A DNA stretch of 38,250 nt from Phenylobacterium sp. (GTDB taxonomy: Bacteria; Pseudomonadota; Alphaproteobacteria; Caulobacterales; Caulobacteraceae). The notes under the pieces are model-generated. The model searched no databases. It worked only from the letters and a program-made list of their open reading frames with translations, and was not told the DNA's origin. The stretch is taken from positions 1 through 38,250 of the forward strand of contig NZ_SSMZ01000017.1 in NCBI RefSeq assembly GCF_004799395.1, given 5' to 3'. Made by a program: the position numbers and the translations under genes. Of this stretch, positions 1 through 8,669 are shown one piece after another (the first letter of the stretch is position 1; each line of letters starts with the position of its first letter).

Positions 1-286
1 TCCATTGCGCCCCGCCCTCGAAGGTCGTGGGCGCCACGAAGAACACGTCCGCCGTCGGCTCGCCGGGCGCCGGCGTGTCCGGCCGGGTCGGCAGCAGATA
101 CCAGGCCTTGCGCTGGGCATAGTCCGGCGCGGCGGGAGGCCTGTAGGTCTGGAACGGCGTCTTGGGGTCGAGCGTATAGCGGATCAGGTCGCCGCGAAAT
201 GACGCCACAGCGACGCCAAGCAAGACAACGATGACCGCGAGGCTGCCCACCAGCCACCGCCTCGGGCGCGGCCGGTCCCCGCTCAT
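1..286 (-). CDS. DUF3089 family protein, N-terminal part
   Basis: This gene runs off the left edge of the window, so only the first 95 codons are visible. The start ATG lies 2 bases after the hldD stop, so it is probably the last gene of the kdsA-hldE-hldD operon. The N-terminus has a short basic stretch (RPRPRR) and then one hydrophobic segment (about residues 12-28), a signal anchor or signal peptide. Further on comes ADVFFVAPTTFEGG, which resembles the early conserved motif of DUF3089 proteins, an alpha/beta-hydrolase-like family common in Caulobacterales and sphingomonads. The catalytic part lies outside the window, so activity cannot be judged. Position after heptose genes suggests an envelope role, which is inference only. 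Confidence 0.75.
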   Translation of the reverse strand, partial: MSGDRPRPRRWLVGSLAVIVVLLGVAVASFRGDLIRYTLDPKTPFQTYRPPAAPDYAQRKAWYLLPTRPDTPAPGEPTADVFFVAPTTFEGGAQW

Positions 287-288
287 GG

Positions 289-1293
289 CTAGCGGTAGGG
301 GTCAGGCTGGCTGAGGTAGTTTCGGACGTAGTCGCCGATCCCCTCTTCCAGCGGCGTCATCGGCTTGGCGTAGCCCGCGGCCTTCAGCCGATCCATCCTG
401 GCCTCGGTGAAGTACTGGTACTTGTCGCGGATCATCGGCGGCATCGGGGTGTAGTCGATCTTCGCCGGTTTGCCCGCCGCGGTGAACACCGCGCGCGCCA
501 TGTCCTCAAAGCTGCGCGCCGTCCCGGAGCCCAGGTTGAAGACCCCGTTCACCTGCGGGTTTTGGGTCAGCCACTCGGTGACGTCGGCCGCGTCGCGGAC
601 ATAGACGAAGTCGCGCTGCTGGCCGCCGTCGGGCACGTCCGCGCGATAGCTCTTGAAGAGCTGCACGCCGTGGCCGTCGCGTACGTGCGGCCAGATCTGC
701 GAGGCCACCGACTTCATCGAACGCTTATGCTCTTCGTTCGGGCCGTAGACGTTGAAGAACTTCAGCCCGACCCACTGAGGCGGCGCGTAGTCGCGGGCCG
801 CCTGGCGTACGGCGAATATGTCGAACAGCGCCTTGGACCAGCCATAGGTGTTCAAGGGCCGAAGCGCCGTCAGCGCCTCGTAGCTGTTGTCGTCGTCGAA
901 CCCCTGCCCCCCGTCGCCATAGGTCGCCGCCGACGAGGCGTAGATCAGCCGCCGCTGCCGGTCTGCGCACCAGCGGAACAGGTCCCGACTCAATGTGAAG
1001 TTCGAATGGACGATCTTGTCGGCGTCCGGCTCGGTGGTCGAGGAAACGGCGGCCATGTGGACCACCACCTCCACGTCCCGCCAGCGCTTTTCCAGCCAGT
1101 CGAACATGTCCTCCGGTGCCACGAAGTCGCCGATGGGGTGCTTGGCGATATTCTTCCACTTGCCGAGTTCGGCTTCGCGCAGCCGGTCGCAGATGACCAC
1201 ATCCAGCGTCGGGTCCTCAGCCAGCTTGGCCGCGATATTGGAGCCGATGAAGCCGGCCCCGCCGGTGACGAAGGCGATCCGCCGCTGGGTCAT
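289..1293 (-). CDS. hldD: ADP-L-glycero-D-manno-heptose 6-epimerase
   Basis: HldD (RfaD) inverts C6 of ADP-D-glycero-D-manno-heptose, the last step in making the heptose donor for the LPS inner core, in the cytoplasm. The 334-residue protein is of normal length. It opens with the Rossmann motif GGAGFIGSN (residues 11-19) and has the extended-SDR catalytic pair YxxxK at Y150-K154 (TYGWSK), with the catalytic serine region SSAATYGDG at about 120-128. Its ATG overlaps the hldE stop by 4 bp (ATGA), so the two are probably translationally coupled. It is the third gene of a kdsA-hldE-hldD run. The identification is secure from motifs and context. Confidence 0.96.
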   Translation of the reverse strand: MTQRRIAFVTGGAGFIGSNIAAKLAEDPTLDVVICDRLREAELGKWKNIAKHPIGDFVAPEDMFDWLEKRWRDVEVVVHMAAVSSTTEPDADKIVHSNFTLSRDLFRWCADRQRRLIYASSAATYGDGGQGFDDDNSYEALTALRPLNTYGWSKALFDIFAVRQAARDYAPPQWVGLKFFNVYGPNEEHKRSMKSVASQIWPHVRDGHGVQLFKSYRADVPDGGQQRDFVYVRDAADVTEWLTQNPQVNGVFNLGSGTARSFEDMARAVFTAAGKPAKIDYTPMPPMIRDKYQYFTEARMDRLKAAGYAKPMTPLEEGIGDYVRNYLSQPDPYR

Positions 1294-2762
1294 CCGGTCC
1301 CCTGCTTGGACATCCGCGCGATGGCGGCGGTGGTGGAATAGCCTTCGACGATCTGGGCCAGCCTGACCTCGCCGCCCCAGCCCTTGACCAACTCGTGGCC
1401 GACCACTTCGCTTTCGGCGTAGTCGGCGCCCTTGACCAGCACGTCAGGCCGCGCCGCCTCGATCAGCTTCAGCGGCGTGTCTTCCTCGAAAGGCACGACC
1501 AGGTCCACGGAACCCAGACCGGCCAGCACCAGAGCGCGGCTCTCCAGGTCGTTCACCGGGCGGCCTTCACCCTTCAGGCGACGCACGCTGTCATCGTCGT
1601 TCAGCCCGACGATCAGCCGGTCGCACCAGGCTCGCGCCTGGGACAGGTAGGCCACGTGGCCTTTGTGCAGGATGTCAAAACAGCCGTTGGTGAAGCCCAC
1701 CTTCAGGCCCTTGGCCTTCCAGCGCGCAACCTCATCGGCCATCCGTTGCGGCGTCGCGACCTTGGCCTCCGCCGGCGCCATGTGGGCCGAGAGCGCGGCC
1801 TCCACCAGCTCGTCCGGCGAGACCGTTGCGGTGCCCACCTTGCCAACCGCCACGCCGGAGGCGAGCTGCGCGAAAGCGATGGCGTCCTCGATCGAGACTT
1901 CCGCGGCCAAGGCCAACCCTAGCGCCGCCAGGGTGGTGTCCCCGGCCCCTGAGGCGTCGAACACCTCGCGCGCGGCGGTCGGGAAATGGCGCACCGGCTC
2001 GCCCCGCACCGCCAGGGAAATGCCCTTCGACGCCCGCGTCACCAGGATCGCCTTGGCCTCCCAAAGCTCCAATGCGCGGCCGAGCGCCGCGGCCACCTGG
2101 GCGTCGGTCTCGGTCGGCATGTCGGTGGCGTGCCCCAGCTCGGCGGCGTTGGGCTTGATCATGTCCACCGCCCCATAGTGGGCGAACGAGCGGGCCTTGG
2201 AATCCACCACCAGCTTGCCGCCGCTCTCGGCCGCGGCCTGCCGGCAGACCGCGATCACCGCCTCGGTGACGACCCCCTTGCCATAGTCGGACAGCAGGAT
2301 CGCGCCCGCGCCCTTGGCCGCATCGCGGATTGTCCGGACCAGGCGGTCTTCGACTGCGCCCTCGACGGGCCGATTGGTTTCCAGATCGACCCGCAGCAGT
2401 TGCTGGCCGCCAGAGACAAAGCGGGTCTTCAGCGTCGTCGGCCGCTCCCCGTCGGTGACGAGATAGCCCTCGACGCCGCTCTCCTCGCCAACCAGGCGCA
2501 GCGCCTCCTTGCCTTCGCCGTCGTCGCCGATGACTCCGACGAGCGAGACCTCGCCGCCGAGGGCCGCGACGTTGCGCGCCACATTGCCCGACGCGCCCAG
2601 CATCATCAGTTCGCGCGATCGGGCGAGCACCGGCACCGGCGCCTCCGGCGACACGCGGCTGACGTCGCCGTAGACGAAACGGTCGACCATCAGGTCGCCC
2701 ACGCAGGCGACGCGCCGGCCGGGCGCCAGGCCCAGGAGGTGCTGGAGCGCTGAAAGATCCAT
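1290..2762 (-). CDS. hldE: Bifunctional heptose-7-phosphate kinase / heptose-1-phosphate adenylyltransferase
   Basis: HldE (RfaE) phosphorylates D-glycero-beta-D-manno-heptose 7-phosphate at C1 and, after dephosphorylation by GmhB, adenylylates it to ADP-heptose. The protein has 490 residues, the full bifunctional form. Residues 1 to about 330 form a PfkB/ribokinase domain with the anion-hole motif DASGAGDT at 269-276. Residues about 345-490 form the nucleotidyltransferase domain, with FTNGCFDILHKGH at 357-369 carrying the HxGH signature (H366-H369). The gene sits 34 nt after kdsA and overlaps hldD by 4 bp. Some alphaproteobacteria split these activities over two genes; here they are fused as in E. 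coli. Confidence 0.96.
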   Translation of the reverse strand: MDLSALQHLLGLAPGRRVACVGDLMVDRFVYGDVSRVSPEAPVPVLARSRELMMLGASGNVARNVAALGGEVSLVGVIGDDGEGKEALRLVGEESGVEGYLVTDGERPTTLKTRFVSGGQQLLRVDLETNRPVEGAVEDRLVRTIRDAAKGAGAILLSDYGKGVVTEAVIAVCRQAAAESGGKLVVDSKARSFAHYGAVDMIKPNAAELGHATDMPTETDAQVAAALGRALELWEAKAILVTRASKGISLAVRGEPVRHFPTAAREVFDASGAGDTTLAALGLALAAEVSIEDAIAFAQLASGVAVGKVGTATVSPDELVEAALSAHMAPAEAKVATPQRMADEVARWKAKGLKVGFTNGCFDILHKGHVAYLSQARAWCDRLIVGLNDDDSVRRLKGEGRPVNDLESRALVLAGLGSVDLVVPFEEDTPLKLIEAARPDVLVKGADYAESEVVGHELVKGWGGEVRLAQIVEGYSTTAAIARMSKQGTG

Positions 2763-2796
2763 GGGCGTCAGGGTGTGCGGCGCGTTGGCGGCGGGG

Positions 2797-3657
2797 TCAA
2801 GCGTTGGCCCGGCGGCGCTTGGCCAGGGCGTCGTATTCCAGCAACTCGCCCACCAGGGCCTCGAACTCGCTCATCGGCACCATGTTGGGCCCGTCCGACG
2901 GCGCGTTGTCCGGATCGGGATGGGTTTCCATGAAGACGCAGGCGACCCCGACCGCCACCGCGGCGCGGGCCAGCACCGGCACGAACTCGCGCTGGCCCCC
3001 GGAGGTCGCGCCCTGCCCGCCCGGCTGTTGGACGGAGTGCGTGGCGTCGAACACCACCGGGCAGCCGATCTGCTTCATGATCGGCAGCGCCCGCATGTCG
3101 GTAACAAGCGTGTTGTAGCCGAAGGAAACGCCGCGCTCGCAGGCCATGACGTTCGGATTGCCGACACTGAGCACCTTGTCGACGACATTCTTCATGTCCC
3201 AGGGCGCCAGGAACTGCCCCTTCTTGACGTTGATCACCTTGCCGGTGCGTCCGGCGGCCAACAGCAGGTCGGTCTGGCGCGAAAGGAACGCTGGGATCTG
3301 CAGCACGTCGACCGCCTCGGCGGCCTCTTCGCACTGGTCGATCTCGTGGACATCGGTGAGGGTCGGGAGGCCGGTGACCTCGCGGATTTCCGCGAAGATC
3401 GGCAGCGCCTCGCGCAGCCCTACGCCGCGCTGGGTGTTGACCGAGGTGCGGTTCGCCTTGTCGAAGGAGGTCTTGTAGATCAGCCCCACATTCAGGCGCT
3501 GCGCCATTTCCTTCAGGGCGTGGGCCGTTTCCAGCGCGTGCTGGCGGCTTTCCAGCTGGCATGGCCCGGCGATGATCGACAGCCGCTCGGCGTTACCGAT
3601 GCGCACCGGCGAGCCGTTGGCGGTCTTGATCTCGATCACGTCGTTGGGCTCGATCAT
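2797..3657 (-). CDS. kdsA: 2-dehydro-3-deoxyphosphooctonate aldolase (KDO-8-P synthase)
   Basis: KdsA condenses phosphoenolpyruvate with D-arabinose 5-phosphate to give Kdo 8-phosphate for lipid A-core. The protein has 286 residues, typical of the family. It shows [11 protein letters not shown] near the N-terminus, KANRTS, the lysine-rich stretch [12 protein letters not shown] and the C-terminal [15 protein letters not shown] loop. The frame is open further upstream to 3714, but the family N-terminus matches the ATG at 3657 ([10 protein letters not shown]), so I chose that start. It is the first gene of the heptose/Kdo operon and is divergent from cfa across about 186 bp, which must hold both promoters. 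The C-terminus is alanine/arginine-rich (AKRRRANA) and otherwise unremarkable. Confidence 0.95.
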   Translation of the reverse strand: MIEPNDVIEIKTANGSPVRIGNAERLSIIAGPCQLESRQHALETAHALKEMAQRLNVGLIYKTSFDKANRTSVNTQRGVGLREALPIFAEIREVTGLPTLTDVHEIDQCEEAAEAVDVLQIPAFLSRQTDLLLAAGRTGKVINVKKGQFLAPWDMKNVVDKVLSVGNPNVMACERGVSFGYNTLVTDMRALPIMKQIGCPVVFDATHSVQQPGGQGATSGGQREFVPVLARAAVAVGVACVFMETHPDPDNAPSDGPNMVPMSEFEALVGELLEYDALAKRRRANA

Positions 3658-3784
3658 GAACCTATCATTCCCGTATTTCGTGTCGGCTAAGTGGCCCGCG
3701 CCGCGGGCCTTCACAAGTCTCGATTCCGCGACTACCCGCGTCCGACGCCAGTCAGAGGTCGTATCCTTAAGGCGTCCCGAGGCT

Positions 3785-3813
3785 CTGGCGTCAGTAGTGA
3801 GCGGTGCTATGTT
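3785..3813 (+). promoter_or_regulatory. Candidate cfa promoter
   Basis: CTGGCG (3785-3790) and TATGTT (3808-3813) are 17 bp apart, and a TG lies one base ahead of the second hexamer, giving an extended -10. The start codon of cfa would follow about 30 nt downstream. This is pattern reading only. Confidence 0.35.
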
Positions 3814-3843
3814 TTTCGGCGTAAGCGTTTGGGGGATGCGATC

Positions 3844-5100
3844 ATGAGCCTGGCCCAGAGTTCGCCTCTGGCGGCGATCGCCCGCGATCGGCGGGCCTTC
3901 CGCCGCCTGCCGCAGCTGCAGGGCGCTCCGGCCGTCTTCAAGGCCGCAGTGCGCCTGATCGCCCGCAACTTCGTGATCGGCTCAGTGACCTTCGTCATGC
4001 CCTCCGGGGAGGAGCTCTACATTCCTGGCTCGGAGCCCGGCCCGGACGCCAAGATCGTCATCCGCGACTTCCGGTTCATCCGCCGCGCCCTGGCCGCAGG
4101 CGACATCGGCTTCGCCGAAGCCTACATGGCCGGCGAGTTCGACACGCCCGACCTGCCCGACCTGCTCTACGTCTTCGCCGCGAACTGGGACCGGGTGCAC
4201 CATGTCACCATGGGCAATCCGCTGACCTGGACAATCAACCGCCTTCGTCACGCCCTGCGCGGCAACACCCGGCGCGGATCGAAGAAGAACATCCACGCCC
4301 ATTACGACCTGGGCAACGCCTTCTACGAACGCTGGCTGGACCCGACGATGACCTATTCGTCGGCGCGCTTTCAGAGCTCCGACCAGTCGCTGGCCGAAGC
4401 TCAGATCGCCAAATACAGGGCGCTTTCGCAGACCATGGGCCTGCAGTCCGGCCAGAGCGTGCTCGAGATCGGCTGCGGATGGGGCGGCTTCGCGGAATTC
4501 GCCGCGCGCGAGGTGGGCGCTCGTGTGACCGGTATCACCATCTCCGAGGAGCAGTACGCCTACGCCAAGCAGCGGATCTTCGACGCCGGCCTGGCGGAAA
4601 AGGCCGACATCAAGCTCATCGACTACCGCGACGTCGACGGACGCTTCGACCGCGTGGCTTCCATCGAGATGTTCGAGGCGGTGGGCGAGCGCTACTGGCC
4701 GGCCTATTTCGGCAAGATCCGCGAGAGCCTGGCGCCAGCCGGCCGCGCCGGCCTGCAGATCATCACCATCAAGGACCAGTACTTCGAGGAATATCGCAGC
4801 CGCGCCGATTTCATCCAGAAGTACGTCTTCCCCGGCGGCATGCTGCCCTCGGAGGAACGCCTGCGGAAGGTGACAGACAAGGCCGGCCTCGTCTGGACGG
4901 CCATCGACCGCTTCGGCCGCGACTACGCCGACACGCTGGCAGCTTGGCACGCGAGCTTCGACGCGGCTTGGAACGACATTCGTCCGCTCGGCTTCGACGA
5001 GCGTTTCCGCAAGCTCTGGAAGTTCTACCTGAGCTACTGCGAGGCCGGTTTCCGCACCGAGCGCACCAGCGTCATCCAGCTCGCCTTGACCAAAGGCTAA
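3844..5100 (+). CDS. cfa: Cyclopropane-fatty-acyl-phospholipid synthase family methyltransferase
   Basis: Cfa moves a methylene group from S-adenosylmethionine onto the cis double bond of membrane phospholipid acyl chains, usually on entry to stationary phase or in acid. The 418-residue protein has an N-terminal lipid-binding part, the conserved IHAHYDLGN stretch (150-158), the SAM-binding motif [10 protein letters not shown] (206-215), and YVFPGG further on. The frame is open from 3691, but the ATG at 3844 is preceded by GGGGG about 8 nt upstream and fits the family start. It is monocistronic or leads into cysK 44 nt downstream. Family members also include related fatty acid methyltransferases, so the exact product (cyclopropane or methyl-branched) is not certain. 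Confidence 0.9.
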   Translation: MSLAQSSPLAAIARDRRAFRRLPQLQGAPAVFKAAVRLIARNFVIGSVTFVMPSGEELYIPGSEPGPDAKIVIRDFRFIRRALAAGDIGFAEAYMAGEFDTPDLPDLLYVFAANWDRVHHVTMGNPLTWTINRLRHALRGNTRRGSKKNIHAHYDLGNAFYERWLDPTMTYSSARFQSSDQSLAEAQIAKYRALSQTMGLQSGQSVLEIGCGWGGFAEFAAREVGARVTGITISEEQYAYAKQRIFDAGLAEKADIKLIDYRDVDGRFDRVASIEMFEAVGERYWPAYFGKIRESLAPAGRAGLQIITIKDQYFEEYRSRADFIQKYVFPGGMLPSEERLRKVTDKAGLVWTAIDRFGRDYADTLAAWHASFDAAWNDIRPLGFDERFRKLWKFYLSYCEAGFRTERTSVIQLALTKG

Positions 5101-5144
5101 ACTCGCCTCTTCTGCTGCGGCTTGGCTGCGCTTAAGTAGCGGCG

Positions 5145-6146
5145 ATGACCCCAGCCCGCAGCGTCCTCGACACCATCGGGAACACCCCGTTGATCCGGCT
5201 TCATCGCGCCAGCGCGCTGACCGGATGCGAGATCCTCGGCAAGGCCGAGTTCATGAACCCAGGCCAGTCGGTGAAGGACCGCGCCGCGCTGTTCATGGTC
5301 CGCGACGCGGAGGCCAGGGGCCTGATCCGGCCGGGCGGACGAATCGTCGAGGGCACCGCGGGCAACACCGGCATCGGCCTCGCCATGGTCGCCAAGGCGC
5401 TCGGCTACAAATGCACCATCGTCATTCCCCGCAACCAGAGCCAGGAGAAGAAGGACGCCGTCCGCCTGTACGGAGCCGATCTGGTGGAAGTCGATCCCGT
5501 CCCCTACGCCAATGAAATGAATTACGTGAAGGTCTCCCACAGGTTGGCGGAAAAACTTAATGGTGAGGAGCCGTCCGGCGCGTTCTGGGCCAATCAGTTC
5601 GACAATGTCGCCAATCGCGAAGCCCACGTCCGCACCACCGGCCCGGAGATCTGGGCCCAGACAAGCGGTCAGATCGACGGCTTCATCTGCGCCATCGGCT
5701 CCGGCGGCACCCTAGCCGGCGTGGCCGAGGCCTTGCGCGTCCAGAAGCCGGATGTCGCCATCGGCCTCGCCGATCCAGACGGGTCGGCGCTCTACAGTTA
5801 CTACACCGACGGCGAGCTGAAGGCGGAAGGGACGTCGATCACCGAGGGCATCGGCCAGGGCCGCGTCACCGCCAACCTGGTGGGGCTGACCATCGACCAC
5901 GCCTACCGAATTCCGGACGGTGAGCTGTTGCCGGTCCTCTACGACCTCTTGGAGCACGAAGGCCTGCTGATGGGCGGTTCGACCGGGATCAACGTCGCCG
6001 GCGCCATCCGCCTCGCGAAAGACCTCGGCCCCGGCAAGACCATCGTCACCGTGCTCTGCGACGGCGGGCAGCGATATCAGTCCAAGGTCTTCAATCCCGC
6101 GTTCCTCGAGGAACATGGCCTGCCGGCTCCCGGTTGGATGGCATGA
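5145..6146 (+). CDS. cysK: Cysteine synthase A family PLP enzyme
   Basis: This O-acetylserine sulfhydrylase-type enzyme makes cysteine from O-acetylserine and sulfide, with PLP. The lysine that binds PLP is K44 in GQSVKDRAA, and the phosphate/substrate loop is EGTAGNTGIG (69-78). At 333 residues it is slightly longer than E. coli CysK (323). The sequence is of the type often called cysteine synthase A in alphaproteobacteria, related to the mitochondrial-type enzymes; some relatives act on other O-acetyl or beta-substituted amino acids. Its stop overlaps the sseA start as ATGA, which ties it to sulfur-transfer functions. No strong ribosome binding site is visible ahead of its ATG. Confidence 0.88.
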   Translation: MTPARSVLDTIGNTPLIRLHRASALTGCEILGKAEFMNPGQSVKDRAALFMVRDAEARGLIRPGGRIVEGTAGNTGIGLAMVAKALGYKCTIVIPRNQSQEKKDAVRLYGADLVEVDPVPYANEMNYVKVSHRLAEKLNGEEPSGAFWANQFDNVANREAHVRTTGPEIWAQTSGQIDGFICAIGSGGTLAGVAEALRVQKPDVAIGLADPDGSALYSYYTDGELKAEGTSITEGIGQGRVTANLVGLTIDHAYRIPDGELLPVLYDLLEHEGLLMGGSTGINVAGAIRLAKDLGPGKTIVTVLCDGGQRYQSKVFNPAFLEEHGLPAPGWMA

Positions 6147-6988
6147 GCAGCGATCCCCTGGTCTCCACCGCTTGGTTGTCCGAGCGGCTTGGCTCGGCCG
6201 ATGTCGCCATGGTCGACGCCACCTGGTTCATGCCGGGCGAGGGCAAGACGGGCCGCGAAGCCTATGCGGCGGGCCATATTCCAGGCGCGGTGTTCTTCGA
6301 CATCGACGAGATTTCCGATCACTCGGTCGACCTGCCGCACATGCTGCCGAGCGACAGGGCGTTCGCGGAGGCCGCGGGCGCGCTTGGCCTGCGCCGGGAT
6401 CTGATCACAGTGGTCTACGACGGCCAGGGCATCTTCTCGGCCCCGCGCGTCTGGTGGACGTTGCGGGCCATGGGCTTTCCGGAAGTGTTCGTGCTCGATG
6501 GCGGCCTGAAAAAGTGGCTCGCTGAGGGGCGGCCGGTCGACACCGCCCTGCCCCATCCGGCCGCGACGACAATTGAGCCAGCCTTCGATCCGAGCCTGGT
6601 GGTCGACGTCGAGGCGGTGAAGGGGCTTGTCCAGAGCCATGCCACCCAACTGGTCGACGCCCGCGCCGCGGGGCGCTTCACCGGCGATGTCCCGGAGCCG
6701 CGTGCAGGCCTGCGCAGCGGCCACATGCCGGGCGCCCTAAACGTCCCGTGGGGCGTGCTGATCAATCCGGACGGGACCATGGTGGGCGGCGCGGCGCTCC
6801 GTGCAGCGTTCGAGATAGCCGGCGTCGATCTCGACGCGCCGATTGTCACCACCTGCGGTTCTGGCGTCAGCGCCGCATTGCTGGCCCTGGCCCTGGCGCG
6901 CCTCGGGCGCGAGGACGTCGCCGTATACGATGGCTCGTGGACCGAATGGGGTGGACGCACGGACACTCCGATCGTCACCGGACCCTGA
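6143..6988 (+). CDS. sseA: 3-mercaptopyruvate / thiosulfate sulfurtransferase
   Basis: SseA transfers sulfur from 3-mercaptopyruvate (or thiosulfate) to acceptors such as cyanide or thioredoxin. It has two rhodanese domains: an inactive N-terminal one (about 1-130, ending in LDGGLKKW) and a catalytic one (about 150-281). The active-site cysteine is C238 in CGSGVSA, the loop type of mercaptopyruvate sulfurtransferases. The ATG at 6143 overlaps the cysK stop by 4 bp; an in-frame ATG at 6134 also exists but lies inside cysK. The length of 281 residues is normal. Pairing with cysK suggests a joint role in cysteine and sulfane sulfur metabolism. Confidence 0.93.
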   Translation: MSSDPLVSTAWLSERLGSADVAMVDATWFMPGEGKTGREAYAAGHIPGAVFFDIDEISDHSVDLPHMLPSDRAFAEAAGALGLRRDLITVVYDGQGIFSAPRVWWTLRAMGFPEVFVLDGGLKKWLAEGRPVDTALPHPAATTIEPAFDPSLVVDVEAVKGLVQSHATQLVDARAAGRFTGDVPEPRAGLRSGHMPGALNVPWGVLINPDGTMVGGAALRAAFEIAGVDLDAPIVTTCGSGVSAALLALALARLGREDVAVYDGSWTEWGGRTDTPIVTGP

Positions 6989-7495
6989 CCGATCGAAGTC
7001 CGCCTCGCCCGCCTCGAAGACGTCACCCATCTGCCGGGCGTCGAGCGCTCAGCCGCCCAGCTGTTTGTCGGCTCAAGCCAGGCCGCGATTGCCAACGGCG
7101 AGGTCACGCCGGCGACGTCCTATCGGCCCTTGATCGCGCAGGACTGCGTCTGGGTCGCAGCCGATGCCGATCAGCCGGTCGCCTTTGCGGCGACGGAACG
7201 TTTCGAGGACGCACTGCACCTATGGGAGCTGGCTGTTCGCCGTGACGCGCAGCGCAGGGGTGTCGGGCGCGCCCTGCTGGCGGCGGTCGTCGCCGACGCC
7301 GCGGCCCGGGGACTGGCCGCCGTGACGCTAACGACCTTCCGCGAAATCGCCTGGAATGGTCCCCTCTATCGGCGCTTGGGCTTCGTCGAACTGTCCGAGG
7401 CGGAGCTGAACCCGCGGCTGACCGCGGTGCGCGCCCGCGAGGCCGCCCTGGGCCTGGATGTCGCCAATCGATGCGCCATGCGGCTGCCGCTTTAG
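6989..7495 (+). CDS. GNAT family N-acetyltransferase, no standard start codon
   Basis: This frame encodes a whole GNAT fold of about 168 residues: an N-terminal strand and helix (IEVRLARLEDVTHLPGVERSAAQLF), a central part, and the acetyl-CoA loop RRGVGRALL inside motif A, followed by YRRLGFVEL. The oddity is the start. The frame is the same as that of sseA and begins directly after the sseA TGA (6986-6988), with no ATG, GTG or TTG until a TTG at 7130-7132. Using that TTG would remove the first strand and helix and leave 121 residues. Possible readings are initiation at ATC 6992, stop readthrough giving an SseA-GNAT fusion, a one-base error, or a gene damaged at its start. The substrate is unknown. 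The stop overlaps that of the convergent lipoprotein gene. Confidence 0.7.
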   Translation, partial: PIEVRLARLEDVTHLPGVERSAAQLFVGSSQAAIANGEVTPATSYRPLIAQDCVWVAADADQPVAFAATERFEDALHLWELAVRRDAQRRGVGRALLAAVVADAAARGLAAVTLTTFREIAWNGPLYRRLGFVELSEAELNPRLTAVRAREAALGLDVANRCAMRLPL

Positions 7496-8589
7496 CGGAA
7501 TGGCGGGGCGTACAGCAGGCCGGGCTTGGGCGCGTTCCAAAGGGCGTTTAGACCGCGATCCAGCTTCAGCGAGGAATCCGAGCCGATGTCGCGCCGGAAG
7601 ATCTCGTGATAGGCGCCCACCTGCCGGATCACCTGGTAGGCCCAGTCCTTTTTCAGTCCCAGCAGGGCGCCATAGTCCCCGTCGACCCCCAACAGGCGGC
7701 GGGTCTGCGGGTCTGACGCCGTCTCGCGCGCCTGGGCCACCGTCTTTGAGGTGAGTCCCAGTTCCTCGCCCAGGATGGTGGCGTAGACCGTCCAGCGCAC
7801 GATGTCGGCCCAGACCGGATCGTTCTGCCGCACGACCGGGCCCAATGGCTCCTTGGAGATCACGTCGGGCAGGATGACGTGGGCGCCCGGATTGTTCAGC
7901 ACCGACCGCGATCCGGCGAGCGCCGAGATGTCGGCGGTGAAGACATCGCAGCCATCGTTCTCGTAGAGCCGCCGCGCCTCGGCCTCGGAGGCCACGACCA
8001 CGGCCTTGTAGTTCAGCCCCCGCGCCCGGAAGAAGTCGTTGAGATTGTCCTGGCTGGCGGTGCCGGCCTGGACGCAGATCCGCGCGCCGGCGAGTTCCTG
8101 GGCGCTGGTCAGGCCAAGCGCCTTCGGCGCAAGGAACCCCTGTCCGTCGAAATAGGTGATGGCGGCGAAGTCGAGCCCCAGCCCAGTGTCGCGCGAATAC
8201 GACCACGACGTATTTCGGGAGAGGAGATCGATCTGCCCCTTCTGCAGAGCGCTGAAACGGTCCTGCGCGTTGATTGGCGTGAACCGCACCTTATCGGCGT
8301 CGCCGAATACCGCGGCGGCGACCGCCCGGCAGATGTCGACGTCGAAGCCCCGCCAGTTGCCGCGGATATCTGGAAAGGCGAAGCCCGGCAGGCCGGGATT
8401 GACGCCGCAAGTGACGTAACCGCGCTTGCGAACGGCCGTGAGCACCTTGCTGGTCGTAGCCTTGTAGCGCACCCCGCTCACATCGGCGCCCTTCAGCACT
8501 GGGGTTGGCGTCGCCACAGGCTTCGAGCCGCCATCGCAGGCGCTCAAGGTCAGGATCGCAAGCCCCGCCGCGGCCAGCCGCCGGATCAT
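7492..8589 (-). CDS. AapJ-like amino acid ABC transporter substrate-binding lipoprotein (orphan)
   Basis: This resembles AapJ, the periplasmic binding protein of general L-amino acid ABC importers: TAVRKRGYVTCGVN, PGLPGFAFPD, RGFDVDICRAVAAAVFGD, and TSWSYSRDTGLGLDF are family features. The start at 8589 is supported by AAGGAG 5 nt upstream; the frame is open to 8664. The first 18 residues form a lipoprotein signal with lipobox LSAC (C18), so the mature protein (of 365 residues in total) would be membrane-anchored, unlike the freely soluble AapJ. No permease or ATPase gene is nearby, so its transporter partner must be encoded elsewhere or it may act as a sensor. It converges on the GNAT gene with a 4-bp overlap. 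Confidence 0.88.
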   Translation of the reverse strand: MIRRLAAAGLAILTLSACDGGSKPVATPTPVLKGADVSGVRYKATTSKVLTAVRKRGYVTCGVNPGLPGFAFPDIRGNWRGFDVDICRAVAAAVFGDADKVRFTPINAQDRFSALQKGQIDLLSRNTSWSYSRDTGLGLDFAAITYFDGQGFLAPKALGLTSAQELAGARICVQAGTASQDNLNDFFRARGLNYKAVVVASEAEARRLYENDGCDVFTADISALAGSRSVLNNPGAHVILPDVISKEPLGPVVRQNDPVWADIVRWTVYATILGEELGLTSKTVAQARETASDPQTRRLLGVDGDYGALLGLKKDWAYQVIRQVGAYHEIFRRDIGSDSSLKLDRGLNALWNAPKPGLLYAPPFR

Positions 8590-8604
8590 CCGTACTCCTT
8601 GATC

Positions 8605-8622
8605 GAGCCGCCCCTGCGGCTC
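8605..8622. repeat. Inverted repeat in the lipoprotein/metC divergent region
   Basis: GAGCCGC (8605-8611) and GCGGCTC (8616-8622) are perfect 7-bp arms around 4 bases. The repeat lies just ahead of the AAGGAG of the lipoprotein gene and upstream of metC, so it could be an operator or a 5' leader hairpin. Confidence 0.5.
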
Positions 8623-8669
8623 TAAGTGCGTCGGCACTGTCACCCGCAAGCTTAGGCCCCGCAACCCGT

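Noticed and set aside
8590-8669. SAM riboswitch ahead of metC
   Set aside because: The leader is short and shows no SAM-II type pseudoknot that I can recognise, only a simple inverted repeat.
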